Source: JAHRVQ01 sp029941905 (GTDB lineage Bacteria; Pseudomonadota; Gammaproteobacteria; Pseudomonadales; Azotimanducaceae). From it: a stretch of DNA of 64,000 bases. The notes under the pieces are model-generated. The model was not told the DNA's origin. It made no database searches and saw only the letters and a program-made list of their open reading frames with translations. Positions 1-8,725 of the stretch are shown piece by piece; position 1 is the first letter of the stretch; each line of letters begins with the position of its first letter. Position numbers and translations under genes: made by a program. The DNA is taken from assembly GCA_029941905.1 (NCBI GenBank), contig JAPYTQ010000021.1:23480-87479 (forward strand), in the 5' to 3' direction.

Positions 1-1
1 T

Positions 2-2386
2 ATCCTGAAAAACAAACTCTATTCATCGATCAACATTCTGGGACTGGTCGTAGGTCTGAGTGTATTTTTATTCGGTTCCCTGCTGGCAAATTACGAGAAT
101 ACACATGACGTATTTTTCAAAAATTCTGACCGGATTTTCACCGTAGGTTCCATATTTTCACCCACTGCGGATATCGGTATCAGCGTAATTGACAGCGCCA
201 ATACTGCAGTCGGCCCCTTAGTCAAGGCAGATATCCCTGAAATTGATCTGGTCGCGCGTACCCTGAGAAGGGAAATGCTGGTTTCGGTGGAGAACAGTGA
301 CTATTACCAGGTGATACGATTCGCTGACGCTGACTTACTGCGAATTTTTGATTTCGCCTACCTCGAAGGAAACCAGACTGCTTTGGATGTCAAAAATGGT
401 CTGGTGATAACCCGCAGCGCGGCAACGAAGTATTTTGGTGAAGGGCCTGCCCTCGGGCGGTCAATTGAACTCGATCACGACAAAGTAGTCAACGTGACCG
501 CAGTTGTTGCGGATCTGCCTGCGAATTCTCACTTTAACTCTTCGCTCGTTATTTCATATCCGTTCGAACTGGTGGCACATATCTCGGTGCTGAACAGCGA
601 AGACAACAATGTTGAGGAAGGCAACTGGGAAAACCTCGACCTCCACGACCTTACCTATCTGTTAGCGCCGGACAAGACCAGGCTATCGTGGTTACAAACA
701 AAAATGGACGGTATGTTCAGCAGCCACTATCCCAGTGAACAAAGCGATATTATTACCGGTTTCAAGGTGAGCCGACTGCAGGATGCCAATACGTTCCTGT
801 GGACTGCACTGGGGATGCCGATTATTGAGACGGTGCAGTTGCTCGCTATTCTCGTGCTGATTGTCGCCATTGTTAATTATACGAATCTTGCGACAGCACA
901 ATCGTTTGGAAGAACGCGGGAAGTTGGCCTGCGAAAAACAATGGGTGCTGATCGCTCCCAGTTGCTGGTCCAGTTCCTGGTTGAAAGCGTGCTCATTGCA
1001 ACCATCTCTATGGTACTCGCGGTAGGTGTTCTCGAACTGGTGGTGCCGGTATTCAACGCCAGTCTCGGCAAAGGGATGACTATCGACTATGCCGTCACGC
1101 TTCCATGGTTATTGCTGACAACTTTCGCAGTGGGTGTAATAGCCGGTGCTTATCCTGCGTACTTGATTACGCAAACCAGTCCCATTGACGCCCTGCGTGA
1201 CAGTTCTCCAGGAAGCAGCAAGGGAACGTTATTTCGCTCAATTATGCTCGGCGTACAATTTGCAATTTCGATTTTCATGCTGGCCATTGTGCTGGTGGTG
1301 TTTTTCCAGAATGCCAAACTGCAGGAAAGCGGTGATGTTTTTCCGCGATCACAGGTGGTCTCTTTACAACGGCTGAATGTCCCTGAGATTCAATCCCGGC
1401 TGGAAGTACTCAAAAATGAAATCAGCGCTGTTTCGGGTGTGACGGGTTTTGGCTATTCAAGTCAGATTCCGTTCCAGCAAAGTAACTCACCCTTGCGGGT
1501 CACTGCAGTGAGGGGTGATGAATCGGGCGTCTTCACACCGCTGCAAGTGGCAATAAACCCGGGATTTTTTGAGGTATATGATATTCCACTTCTAAAAGGC
1601 CGGGGTCTGGGCGAAGAAGTTTCCGATGACACCTTGAAGGAAGGTGTTTACACGGTGAATGTGGTAGTCAACGAGATGATGCTTGATGAACTGGGATATA
1701 ACATGGCTACCGAGCACCCTGTCTTCTACGATTACTCGACGACTGAACAAATCCACGCTTACACGGTCGTTGGGGTCATCCCCGACCAGAACTTTCGCGG
1801 CTTTCATAATCAGGTCAAGGCCATGGTGTTCCTCAAGGGCTCGCAATACTACGACATTGCGTCGGTAAGAATCCTGGGACGGGACTTTCAATCCACATTA
1901 GTGGATGTCGAGAAAGTATGGGATGAAATAATCCCTGAATACCCGATTCAAGTGCAGTTTCTTGACGAAACTTTCAACGATGTATTTAGAATATACTCAG
2001 CAATGACCCAGGCGCTGACTGGCTTCGCTTTTCTTGCCATGACCCTGTCGATGGTTGGACTCTTCGGCCTGGCGGCATTTATGGTGGAACAAAGGACCCG
2101 GGAAATTGGCCTACGGAAAGTCATGGGTGCCAACCTGGTGCAGATAATCAGATTGCTGATCTGGCAGTTTTCTAAGCCCATAATATGGGCGTCACTGATT
2201 GCCCTACCCGCTGCATATTTTGCTTCGCGCACCTATCTTGATTTTTTTGCTGATCGTCTGCCTTTTTCTGGCGTCTTTATTGTGGTTGCCGGAATGATCG
2301 GGATAGTGCTCGCGTGGGCCACCGTCTCCATTCATGCCTTCAGAATTGCGAAGGCCAACCCAATCCACGCATTACGCACTGAGTAG
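2..2386 (+). CDS. FtsX/MacB-type ABC transporter permease, 5' end outside window
   Basis: The reading frame is open from base 2, so the N-terminus lies upstream; about 794 residues are visible. A first membrane segment (about residues 10-30 of the visible part) is followed by a long extracytoplasmic domain of the MacB_PCD type. A membrane core begins near residue 275 and a second core near residue 660. Each core carries the duplicated FtsX hallmark, RTREVGLRKTMGA and RTREIGLRKVMGA, which marks the two half-permeases of this family. Such proteins work with a separate ATPase (LolD/MacB-like) in lipoprotein, peptide or drug export, or as mechanotransmitters; the ATPase gene is not in the window and may lie upstream. 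The substrate cannot be told from sequence. The next gene is convergent, so this is probably the last gene of its operon. Confidence 0.9.
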   Translation: MLKNKLYSSINILGLVVGLSVFLFGSLLANYENTHDVFFKNSDRIFTVGSIFSPTADIGISVIDSANTAVGPLVKADIPEIDLVARTLRREMLVSVENSDYYQVIRFADADLLRIFDFAYLEGNQTALDVKNGLVITRSAATKYFGEGPALGRSIELDHDKVVNVTAVVADLPANSHFNSSLVISYPFELVAHISVLNSEDNNVEEGNWENLDLHDLTYLLAPDKTRLSWLQTKMDGMFSSHYPSEQSDIITGFKVSRLQDANTFLWTALGMPIIETVQLLAILVLIVAIVNYTNLATAQSFGRTREVGLRKTMGADRSQLLVQFLVESVLIATISMVLAVGVLELVVPVFNASLGKGMTIDYAVTLPWLLLTTFAVGVIAGAYPAYLITQTSPIDALRDSSPGSSKGTLFRSIMLGVQFAISIFMLAIVLVVFFQNAKLQESGDVFPRSQVVSLQRLNVPEIQSRLEVLKNEISAVSGVTGFGYSSQIPFQQSNSPLRVTAVRGDESGVFTPLQVAINPGFFEVYDIPLLKGRGLGEEVSDDTLKEGVYTVNVVVNEMMLDELGYNMATEHPVFYDYSTTEQIHAYTVVGVIPDQNFRGFHNQVKAMVFLKGSQYYDIASVRILGRDFQSTLVDVEKVWDEIIPEYPIQVQFLDETFNDVFRIYSAMTQALTGFAFLAMTLSMVGLFGLAAFMVEQRTREIGLRKVMGANLVQIIRLLIWQFSKPIIWASLIALPAAYFASRTYLDFFADRLPFSGVFIVVAGMIGIVLAWATVSIHAFRIAKANPIHALRTE

Positions 2387-2422
2387 CATTGGAGTAAGTC
2401 ATCACTAGCGGAGTGTCCTGAA

Positions 2423-3373
2423 TCAGGAATAAAGTTTTTCCTGTCCCTCTGGTCGAGTCTTGAACCGGCGATGTAACCACATGTATTGGGCCGGGTACTG
2501 CCGAATTCGTTCCTCCAGGGCTGCATTAATGACCGTTGCATCCTGTTGTTCATCACCCGACGGAAAGTTAGCCAGGGGTTCGCTGAATGTCACAATATAG
2601 CCTTCTCCGTTCGGTTTTCGGTGATGGCCGAGAATGATGACAGCGGAATTGTTGATCTTCACCAAGCGTGGTATCACAGTTATTGTGGCGGCTTCGATGC
2701 CAAAAAAGGGCGCAAAAACAGCCTGTTTTGGCCCGTAGTCCTGGTCCGGCGCATACCACATTATTCCTCCCTTCCTGATAAAGCGGATGACCGAACGCAT
2801 ATCTGAACGCTCAATCACTTCAGCACAAAACTTCTGGCGTGAATTTTTCATCACCAGGTCGAACAACGGGTTTTTGAGCGCACGATACATGACACCGACC
2901 TGCTGGTACTTGGCCATCAACACACCACCCAGGTCCAGGGTGGTGTAATGAGCACCGACCAGTATGACACCCTGACCCTTTGCTACCGCATCGCTCACAT
3001 GCTGTTCACCAACAAACTCGACCATGTCGTCAGTAATACTACTGTGATTGAACCAGGCGACGCACATCTCCAGCAACCCGACACCGCTGTCGATCATTGT
3101 TTGTCTGGTGAGCTGCTTCTGTTTCGTGGCGGTCAGTTCCGGGAAGCACAATCGAATGTTTGTAGTCGCAATACGACGCCGGTCATGGGCGAAAAACAGC
3201 ATCAAATTACCAAACAGCTTTCCCAGAAATATGGTCAGTCTGTAGGGAAAATGCGCCAGTACGTTCATGGCTCCAAGCCCAAGCCATGTTGGCCAGTAAC
3301 GCAGGGAGAGGTAGTCTGTAAGGTTGTTTGAGTAGCGGATGATTTTTTTCACACGTTTTTTTTGCTGTACCAC
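2423..3373 (-). CDS. Lysophospholipid/lipid A acyltransferase, LpxL/HtrB family
   Basis: Predicted inner-membrane acyltransferase that moves an acyl chain from acyl-ACP to a lipid A precursor or related lipid. The HX4D catalytic motif is visible as HYTTLD (about residues 142-147 from the chosen start), after the family signature NIRLCFPE. Length, about 316 residues, is normal for LpxL/LpxM. The start is uncertain. The frame is open to a TTG at 3451, deep inside the upstream SPOR gene. I prefer the GTG at 3373, two bases past that gene's stop and preceded by a GGAGG-like sequence; a GTG at 3352 is also possible. Tight spacing suggests translational coupling with the SPOR gene, so both may serve the cell envelope. 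It could instead act on another lysolipid (ornithine lipid or glycolipid), since members are hard to separate by sequence. Confidence 0.87.
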   Translation of the reverse strand: MVQQKKRVKKIIRYSNNLTDYLSLRYWPTWLGLGAMNVLAHFPYRLTIFLGKLFGNLMLFFAHDRRRIATTNIRLCFPELTATKQKQLTRQTMIDSGVGLLEMCVAWFNHSSITDDMVEFVGEQHVSDAVAKGQGVILVGAHYTTLDLGGVLMAKYQQVGVMYRALKNPLFDLVMKNSRQKFCAEVIERSDMRSVIRFIRKGGIMWYAPDQDYGPKQAVFAPFFGIEAATITVIPRLVKINNSAVIILGHHRKPNGEGYIVTFSEPLANFPSGDEQQDATVINAALEERIRQYPAQYMWLHRRFKTRPEGQEKLYS

Positions 3374-3375
3374 TA

Positions 3376-4260
3376 CTACCTGCCCACCCTCCGATCCGAA
3401 AACGCATCGGTACAAAATATCGTTCGGTCTCTTCCCGGCGCATTCGTGCAAAACATGGTGTAGTCCCGATTGTTCATGCTCAGGAGTTGTAAGGTCTGTG
3501 TTAGTTCCTCGCTAACCTGGTCGTCGGAACAATAGGCGTTCCGTTCAGCGGCATTGGCTTTCATGGAACAGTACTCCGCATAAGATTCTCCAGGTTCAGG
3601 TTTTTTAAGTATGTTCTCAGGCGTCGAGGCGTCAAGGGATGCAATCGCTGTTGGCTGCATCTCGGGATCAGTTTCGACCTGGACCGGTTTCCGCTTGGGT
3701 GCCATTAACCACCAGGTTTTATTATCGCCGACATCATTGTAACGATCTCGAATGGACTCAATTCTCTTGTCAAAGGGGCCATAGATAACCCGGTAGAATA
3801 TTTCATTGTTCACTTCTGCTATAGAGACCTCAACGGGTTGTATATTTCTGGCATGCATCTGGTCGGCGAATGAATCGGCCTGGACAACATGCCTGAAACT
3901 GGACAGCACAAGATAATAGTTCATCGTGCCGGTCTCGGTTTCATCCGCTTGGTCTGCTCGTATGGGCATTTCCAGTTCGCTCTCGGCGACTGACAGGGTC
4001 CAGGGCGTGATGCCTTCATCCGTGATCTGGGTTTCGGAAACCAGGCTCTTAGCAACCACCAGGCGGTATTTCTGGATCTGACCATCGCTGTTGACGATTA
4101 ACACTGGCATCTTTGTTTCGTGCTCTAAACGGCGTCGTTCATTTGTTGCGCTTTGCCATGAGTTGAAACTTCCGATGACCCAATAGGGTTGTCTGGATTC
4201 CTCTGCGCTTGTGGTCAGCGGCAGGAGAACGAGGGAGAAGCAAAGAATGATGAATTTCAT
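3376..4260 (-). CDS. Exported SPOR-domain protein
   Basis: A 294-residue protein with a clear Sec signal peptide (MKFIILCFSLVLLPLTTSA) that should leave it in the periplasm. Two SPOR-like repeats are visible: one about residues 22-75 starting PYWVIGSF, and one about residues 113-185 starting NYYLVLSSF. Both have the aromatic-hydrophobic-GSF/SSF pattern and the later RVxxGPF-type strand (YRVIYGPF). SPOR domains bind denuded peptidoglycan glycan strands at division sites, so a role in septal cell-wall work is likely but unproved. The C-terminal third contains several Cys residues and a repeated pattern (YTMFCTNAP and RTIFCTDAF), perhaps a disulfide-stabilised tail. The stop is two bases from the preferred start of the acyltransferase, so the pair is probably one transcript. 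Confidence 0.8.
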   Translation of the reverse strand: MKFIILCFSLVLLPLTTSAEESRQPYWVIGSFNSWQSATNERRRLEHETKMPVLIVNSDGQIQKYRLVVAKSLVSETQITDEGITPWTLSVAESELEMPIRADQADETETGTMNYYLVLSSFRHVVQADSFADQMHARNIQPVEVSIAEVNNEIFYRVIYGPFDKRIESIRDRYNDVGDNKTWWLMAPKRKPVQVETDPEMQPTAIASLDASTPENILKKPEPGESYAEYCSMKANAAERNAYCSDDQVSEELTQTLQLLSMNNRDYTMFCTNAPGRDRTIFCTDAFSDRRVGR

Positions 4261-4347
4261 TGATTTTGCATTTCCGGCTTTGTTGTTTGTCGGAGTTTAC
4301 TCGATTTTGTTTCGGCTTGCGATTTTATGAATCGATCTATGAATTCG

Positions 4348-5769
4348 TTATCGATCCGATTTTGATTTCACTGATTGCTGGTTCCAATACCAGGCAATAA
4401 TCCCTACGACAACGTTAGTCACTGCTGTGGCGATAAATATACCCACATAACCCCAGTACCTGTCGGCCAGAATGGCAAGGGGCACATAAATAACAACGGT
4501 ACGGACGACAGAGATTATCAGGGCTGGCATTGGCAAGCCTCTGGCGTTGAAACTTGAAGTTGCAATCTGCATGATGCCCATGAATCCAATGCTTAAAGGT
4601 ATGATCAGGAAAAAGGAGCTCGCGACATCCACAACAACCTGGTTGTCGTCAATGAGTGAGACAACATATTCACCGATAAGCAACATGAGGACAAAGGTAA
4701 ATACACCCCAGGCGAGGCTAAAGCCATTCGTCAGGAACAACGCTCGCCTGACCCTGTCGTACTTTCTTGCTCCCCAGTTCTGGCCAATAAACGGCTCAAC
4801 AGATGAAGAAGCTGACCAGAGAATCATATGTGCCATTGTTTCAACGCGGGTAGCAACGTTGTAACCGGCAACCACTTCGTGACCATGGCCAGCAAGTAGT
4901 CTCGTGATAATCAGCATTGAGAACGGCATCACCAGACCACTCATAATCGCAGGTCCGCCAACATGCAGAATCGCCGACCAGGAGGATGACATACCTTTGA
5001 AAGTCCATCGCATCATCCTCGTTCTGATGAGTAACACGCTGTACAGCACAATACTTACCATCCTGGACACGACGTAGGCCCAGGCGGCGCCAGCGATGCC
5101 CAGTTCAGGTATCCCGAACCAGCCGAATATGAGAATCGGACCCAATATTATTTGAACAATAGACCCGGTCGCCATAATGATGCCAGGGCTCGCGGCGCTT
5201 CCGGTTGCCCTTAGCAATGTTGAACCGACGATGGATAGCAGGAAAAACGGCACACCAAACATGTAGACCTGAAGATATTGTATGGTCATATCCTGAACGA
5301 TGCCTGTCGCACCCAATGCCTGTACGATCTGTTCCGCGAATATGGCACCGATAGCACCGAGCAGTGTGCCAACAATAATTGCGAGAAACTGGGCATGGGT
5401 TACCAGCTGCGTCACCCGATCCCGATCTCCCGCGCCCATGGCACGTGCAATAACAGACGACGCCCCGGAGCCAATACCTCCGGCAAAGGCGAACAGTGTG
5501 ATGGTAATCGGAAAAGCAAAGCCCATTGCCGCCAGCGCCTCAGTGCTGACCATACCAAGATAGACCGCCTCAGCCAGTTGCGCGACGTTCATCGTCAACG
5601 TACCCACTGCCATAAACGAACCCAGCTTTACCAGGTGGCGACCAACAGAACCTTCTGTGAAACCCGCGTGGCGCCGATGGGTCGTCGCTTGATTCGTACC
5701 AACAGTAGAATCTGTTTCCGGGTTATCTACGTCGACATCTTTCATTCTTGGCTCAAGTGTGGTTTGCAT
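4348..5769 (-). CDS. MATE family multidrug/Na+ efflux transporter
   Basis: A 473-residue polytopic inner-membrane protein with about 12 hydrophobic segments after a 35-residue polar N-terminus. It matches the MATE/DinF/NorM family: first-helix region LVKLGSFMAVGTLTMNVAQ, the GGIGSGASSVIARAMGAGD loop after helix 2, and the matching FIGQNWGARKYDRV loop in the second half, which show the internal pseudo-twofold repeat. MATE pumps export cationic drugs or metabolites in exchange for Na+ or H+. The start at 5769 has no good ribosome binding site; an ATG eight codons downstream (5745) is an alternative. It stands alone with gaps of 87 and 126 bp on its two sides. Confidence 0.92.
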   Translation of the reverse strand: MQTTLEPRMKDVDVDNPETDSTVGTNQATTHRRHAGFTEGSVGRHLVKLGSFMAVGTLTMNVAQLAEAVYLGMVSTEALAAMGFAFPITITLFAFAGGIGSGASSVIARAMGAGDRDRVTQLVTHAQFLAIIVGTLLGAIGAIFAEQIVQALGATGIVQDMTIQYLQVYMFGVPFFLLSIVGSTLLRATGSAASPGIIMATGSIVQIILGPILIFGWFGIPELGIAGAAWAYVVSRMVSIVLYSVLLIRTRMMRWTFKGMSSSWSAILHVGGPAIMSGLVMPFSMLIITRLLAGHGHEVVAGYNVATRVETMAHMILWSASSSVEPFIGQNWGARKYDRVRRALFLTNGFSLAWGVFTFVLMLLIGEYVVSLIDDNQVVVDVASSFFLIIPLSIGFMGIMQIATSSFNARGLPMPALIISVVRTVVIYVPLAILADRYWGYVGIFIATAVTNVVVGIIAWYWNQQSVKSKSDR

Positions 5770-5895
5770 ACATGATACATGGGAACTACCGCTGTGAATC
5801 GATATTGAAATCAGTGATGGTTAATCAGTTGGGTTTGCGTGGACGACAATTGTCGGAAATGCAGGTCGGATCCTGTAGTAGTCCCTGAAGGCCTA

Positions 5896-6672
5896 TTAGG
5901 CCAGAGGCGCACTGGCGTTGGCGATGAGCACAATCGTATGGTCGTCTTTTTCAATCCAGGCGAAGACTTCCTGCCGGGTTTTATCGTCAGGACAGGGCCC
6001 GGTTGCGACGCCCCTGATGTTGATATGTTCATCAGGCCACAGGGGATTGGTGAACTTGATATCCAGTCGTCCTGCGTTCCACCAGTTGTTGCCAAAATAT
6101 TGTTCAAGCAGGTGTCCGACATAAGACATGGTCATGAACCCGCCAACCACAACGTCCTGAAATCCCAACGCCAGGGATGCGTTAAGATCAGTATGATAGC
6201 TTCGACTGCCGTGAAAAAACTGCCCGCACATTTCGAGAGTGACTAACGCGTCGATCGATTCGAGTTCTGATCCTTCCGGTACGATAAATTTCCTGGCACC
6301 TTCCTTCTTCCCCGGGTCGCGAAATTGTACTTGCTCGACAGGCTCGTCAAGCAGAAAAGACTGGTGATGTTTGGATCTAACGACCACTTCATCCGCGGCA
6401 TTGTTCAGAGTCATTGCCGTATTGACAACCGTTCGGTTCCTGCGGCGGTAGATGTCTTCTATCACTGCATGGGCGACGTAGGACTCCCGGGTTGAGAGTG
6501 GCTGATTGAGTTCCCATTCCTGGCGCATCCACAGGTGCCCCTTATCCTGCTGGAAACGACTCGCCTCATGGAAGCTGTCTGCGGACCCCGCCAACATCGA
6601 GGGTACTGCGTGTCCTGCAACATCACTTAAGGGACGGTCTATTTCAAGTCCTGCAAAATAATCATCAACCAT
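5896..6672 (-). CDS. MaoC-type hotdog dehydratase/hydratase
   Basis: A 258-residue protein with a C-terminal MaoC-like hotdog half. The segment SYHTDLNASLALGF followed by VVGGFM fits the hydratase-2 pattern (H-x-D near a helix, then GF and a glycine-rich turn). The N-terminal half resembles a degenerate FAS1-like hotdog. Such double-hotdog enzymes hydrate or dehydrate enoyl-CoA or hydroxyacyl-CoA thioesters, so a role in the nearby CoA-linked catabolic island is plausible. The ATG at 6672 may not be the true start: the frame stays open upstream to about 6748 and the extra residues (ending TPRDFKVSDR) look protein-like, but no ATG, GTG or TTG is available there. It shares its strand with the OmpW-like gene and the Mo-hydroxylase operon. 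Confidence 0.75.
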   Translation of the reverse strand: MVDDYFAGLEIDRPLSDVAGHAVPSMLAGSADSFHEASRFQQDKGHLWMRQEWELNQPLSTRESYVAHAVIEDIYRRRNRTVVNTAMTLNNAADEVVVRSKHHQSFLLDEPVEQVQFRDPGKKEGARKFIVPEGSELESIDALVTLEMCGQFFHGSRSYHTDLNASLALGFQDVVVGGFMTMSYVGHLLEQYFGNNWWNAGRLDIKFTNPLWPDEHINIRGVATGPCPDDKTRQEVFAWIEKDDHTIVLIANASAPLA

Positions 6673-6768
6673 CCTGTCACTGACCTTAAAATCTCGGGGC
6701 GTCAGTACTTTACCGATGGCAGGATTACTGGTTTGTTCTACACTCGTGGTAATTCACCCGCACCTACT

Positions 6769-6792
6769 GAAAATCATACTCAAAATCATACT
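6769..6792. repeat. 12-bp tandem duplication next to a stop codon
   Basis: GAAAATCATACT at 6769-6780 is followed directly by CAAAATCATACT at 6781-6792, identical except for the first base. The second copy ends on the first base of the stop triplet of the OmpW-like gene (minus strand). It is one of several short tandem duplications near gene ends in this window. Confidence 0.8.
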
Positions 6793-7619
6793 TAGAACCC
6801 ATAACTGATGTAGAGACTTGGTCCCTTGAATTCCAGATCATACTTTTCAACGCGACTGATTTTTTTCACTGTTACATCAATGTCGGCGATCTCATAAGTC
6901 GCGCCGATACCAAATCGATCTGTAATCCGATACTCCGTAGCGAAGTCAAAATACGTGTAGTCGCCTTTTATCTGGTCTATCTCCACGCTAAGCCAGCCGA
7001 AACTTGCGTTAACCTCCCATTTTGGGTTGATCATATAGGTAACTGCGCCGCGTAGATTGGGAAGCGGAGCGAGTACATCAGCATTAGCTCTGCCATTTGC
7101 TAGAGTCACAATACCGGAACCATCGGTCACCGAAATTTGCCCTGATATGGAGGATTCAATATCGAAGGCGTGCAGGCCCATTCCTACCACCATTTCCCAT
7201 TTGTTATTGCGAATGAATGAATACCCAATGTCAACAAGGTAGGTATCCAAATTAAACTCTGTATTGATTTCTCCCCCGGCAGTGAAGTCCTTGCCGTCAA
7301 AATTGAAATCTTTTGTTGCCAGCCCGCCGCCATCCAACGCGAGCTGCCGGTACGCCAGGCTCAGGGACCACTTTTTTGTAAAATGCCAACGATATAAGGC
7401 ACTGACTGCGGTAGTTGAGTCATCTGAATTCAGATCATCCGCCAAGTCGATTACCACGGGCGGAAATGGGTCAATCGTCGCGCCCAGTCGCACCGTTGCT
7501 TCCTGCTTATAGACACCAAGACGAAAAAAATGGGTGTCTTCAATTGAGCTGCCCGCCATAGCAGCAGTAGAAAACAACGAATAAAACACGAGGGCGGTCC
7601 AGATCTTGAGGTTGTACAT
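6792..7619 (-). CDS. OmpW-like outer-membrane beta-barrel protein
   Basis: Starting at the ATG at 7619, which has an AAGGA-type ribosome binding site, the protein is 275 residues with a signal peptide (MYNLKIWTALVFYSLFSTAAMA). The mature part shows alternating amphipathic strands such as KWSLSLAYRQLAL and KWEMVVGMGLHAFDI and ends in an aromatic residue (LYISYGF), the usual C-terminal signature for outer-membrane insertion. Size and strand spacing suggest an eight-stranded barrel of the OmpW/OmpA class. The longer frame to 7715 would put 32 residues before the signal peptide and is rejected. It lies between two hotdog-enzyme genes on the same strand, so it may help small hydrophobic substrates enter; this is inference from position only. 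Confidence 0.75.
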   Translation of the reverse strand: MYNLKIWTALVFYSLFSTAAMAGSSIEDTHFFRLGVYKQEATVRLGATIDPFPPVVIDLADDLNSDDSTTAVSALYRWHFTKKWSLSLAYRQLALDGGGLATKDFNFDGKDFTAGGEINTEFNLDTYLVDIGYSFIRNNKWEMVVGMGLHAFDIESSISGQISVTDGSGIVTLANGRANADVLAPLPNLRGAVTYMINPKWEVNASFGWLSVEIDQIKGDYTYFDFATEYRITDRFGIGATYEIADIDVTVKKISRVEKYDLEFKGPSLYISYGF

Positions 7620-7751
7620 CTTTGAAATCCTTGCCTGTGCTTTTATGATTACGTCACCGAACCACGTACAGTTATATATCACGGATAGCTTATTTGTGAA
7701 ACCGTTCATGTACAACGCCAGTGCTGCAGCACTCTATGTACGCCAGGCGCC

Positions 7752-8627
7752 CTATTGCCAAAGCTTCGAAGAAGCCTTCATAAACCGAATCATCATGATC
7801 ATACTCATGACGGTGTTACCGCTCTTTGGGTCCAACAGCATGGATTCATAGTAGTAGTATTCTGTTTTTGGAGTTTCACCCACAGCCAGTACTTTTGCGA
7901 AGGTTTCATAGTTGTAGTCAACAAAGGCTGGTCCATCTACCAATTGCAACTCGATGGCGCCGAACAGCCCGACTCCGTAATTCCCGTCTCGCGGCAACAG
8001 GGCAGCCTCACCCGGACGCATGGACTGTACCTGCAGTGCCGGTGTCATGATTTTATGGCCAAAAATACCGGCATTTGTGTAGGCTGCCAGTGGTTCGGTG
8101 ACTACCGCCAGACGGTTGTCCAGTTTCGCCTGATCGATGTTGACCGGAACCACAGGACCGGCTTTGCCGATCTCTACACTGGCCAGGATTCTCAGGTCTT
8201 TGGCTTCCGGGATAATTTTTATTCGGTTTCTGACGGCAGAATTCGAATCCGGCTCATTAACAGAGGCAGTGCCATCGCAAATTTGGTTACCCGAAGGGTC
8301 ATCCATCCAGATGTCGATTTGCTGGCTATCGTCAGTCGGGCGATTGGCTGAGGCTTGAACTGATTCACCATCGGTCGTCGCGTATCGAAAGTACAGTGAC
8401 ATGTTGCCGGTGTTAAGCCAGTTGTCCCCCAGGCTCTCGATAAGCAATGGTGGAAACTGCTCCATATGTAATGAGCCTGCGACGGTGCCGCCTCGAAAAC
8501 CGAGCTTCTGAGCCGTAGCCTCGTCGTGAATACTGCCTGCACCTGCATTAATGGCACTGTTCCTGGGTTCTCGTAACGGGCCGGTGATGGCGCCATCATT
8601 TTCTGTGAAATTGAATGCCGTGTTCAT
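7752..8627 (-). CDS. MaoC-like hotdog-fold protein
   Basis: About 291 residues from the ATG at 8627, which follows GGAG by six bases; a TTG at 8639 would add four residues. The segment SIHDEATAQKLGFRGGTVAGSLHM fits the hotdog hydratase helix-turn region (H-D near the helix start, then LGF and a glycine turn), so a MaoC-related hydratase or dehydratase fold is likely. A second, weaker hotdog half covers about residues 150-290. The substrate is unknown. It is the next minus-strand gene downstream of the Mo-hydroxylase large subunit (about 100 bp), which suggests it acts on the same pathway or belongs to the same transcript. It differs clearly from the other MaoC-type protein at 5896-6672, so the island has two distinct hotdog enzymes. 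Confidence 0.65.
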   Translation of the reverse strand: MNTAFNFTENDGAITGPLREPRNSAINAGAGSIHDEATAQKLGFRGGTVAGSLHMEQFPPLLIESLGDNWLNTGNMSLYFRYATTDGESVQASANRPTDDSQQIDIWMDDPSGNQICDGTASVNEPDSNSAVRNRIKIIPEAKDLRILASVEIGKAGPVVPVNIDQAKLDNRLAVVTEPLAAYTNAGIFGHKIMTPALQVQSMRPGEAALLPRDGNYGVGLFGAIELQLVDGPAFVDYNYETFAKVLAVGETPKTEYYYYESMLLDPKSGNTVMSMIMMIRFMKASSKLWQ

Positions 8628-8725
8628 ATGATTCTCCAATTTGTTGTCGATTCGCCTGTTAAGTTGTCTCGCTTAATTGTTGATCAACTTTCTATCTGAT
8701 GATGGTTAACACTACGCCTGCTGGA

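Noticed and set aside
2416..2428. Terminator between the ABC permease and acyltransferase genes
   Set aside because: TCCTGAATCAGGA has only 6-bp arms with a single central base, overlaps the stop of the opposite gene and is not followed directly by a T-run.
3376..3451. Extended N-terminus of the acyltransferase from TTG 3451
   Set aside because: It would overlap the SPOR gene by 76 bases and adds residues unlike the family; the GTG at 3373 fits spacing and length.
6792..8627. Steroid-specific pathway for the island
   Set aside because: Hotdog, SnoaL-like and Baeyer-Villiger genes occur in steroid degradation, but no diagnostic gene (ketosteroid dehydrogenase, Mce import, ring-cleavage enzymes) is seen in the window.
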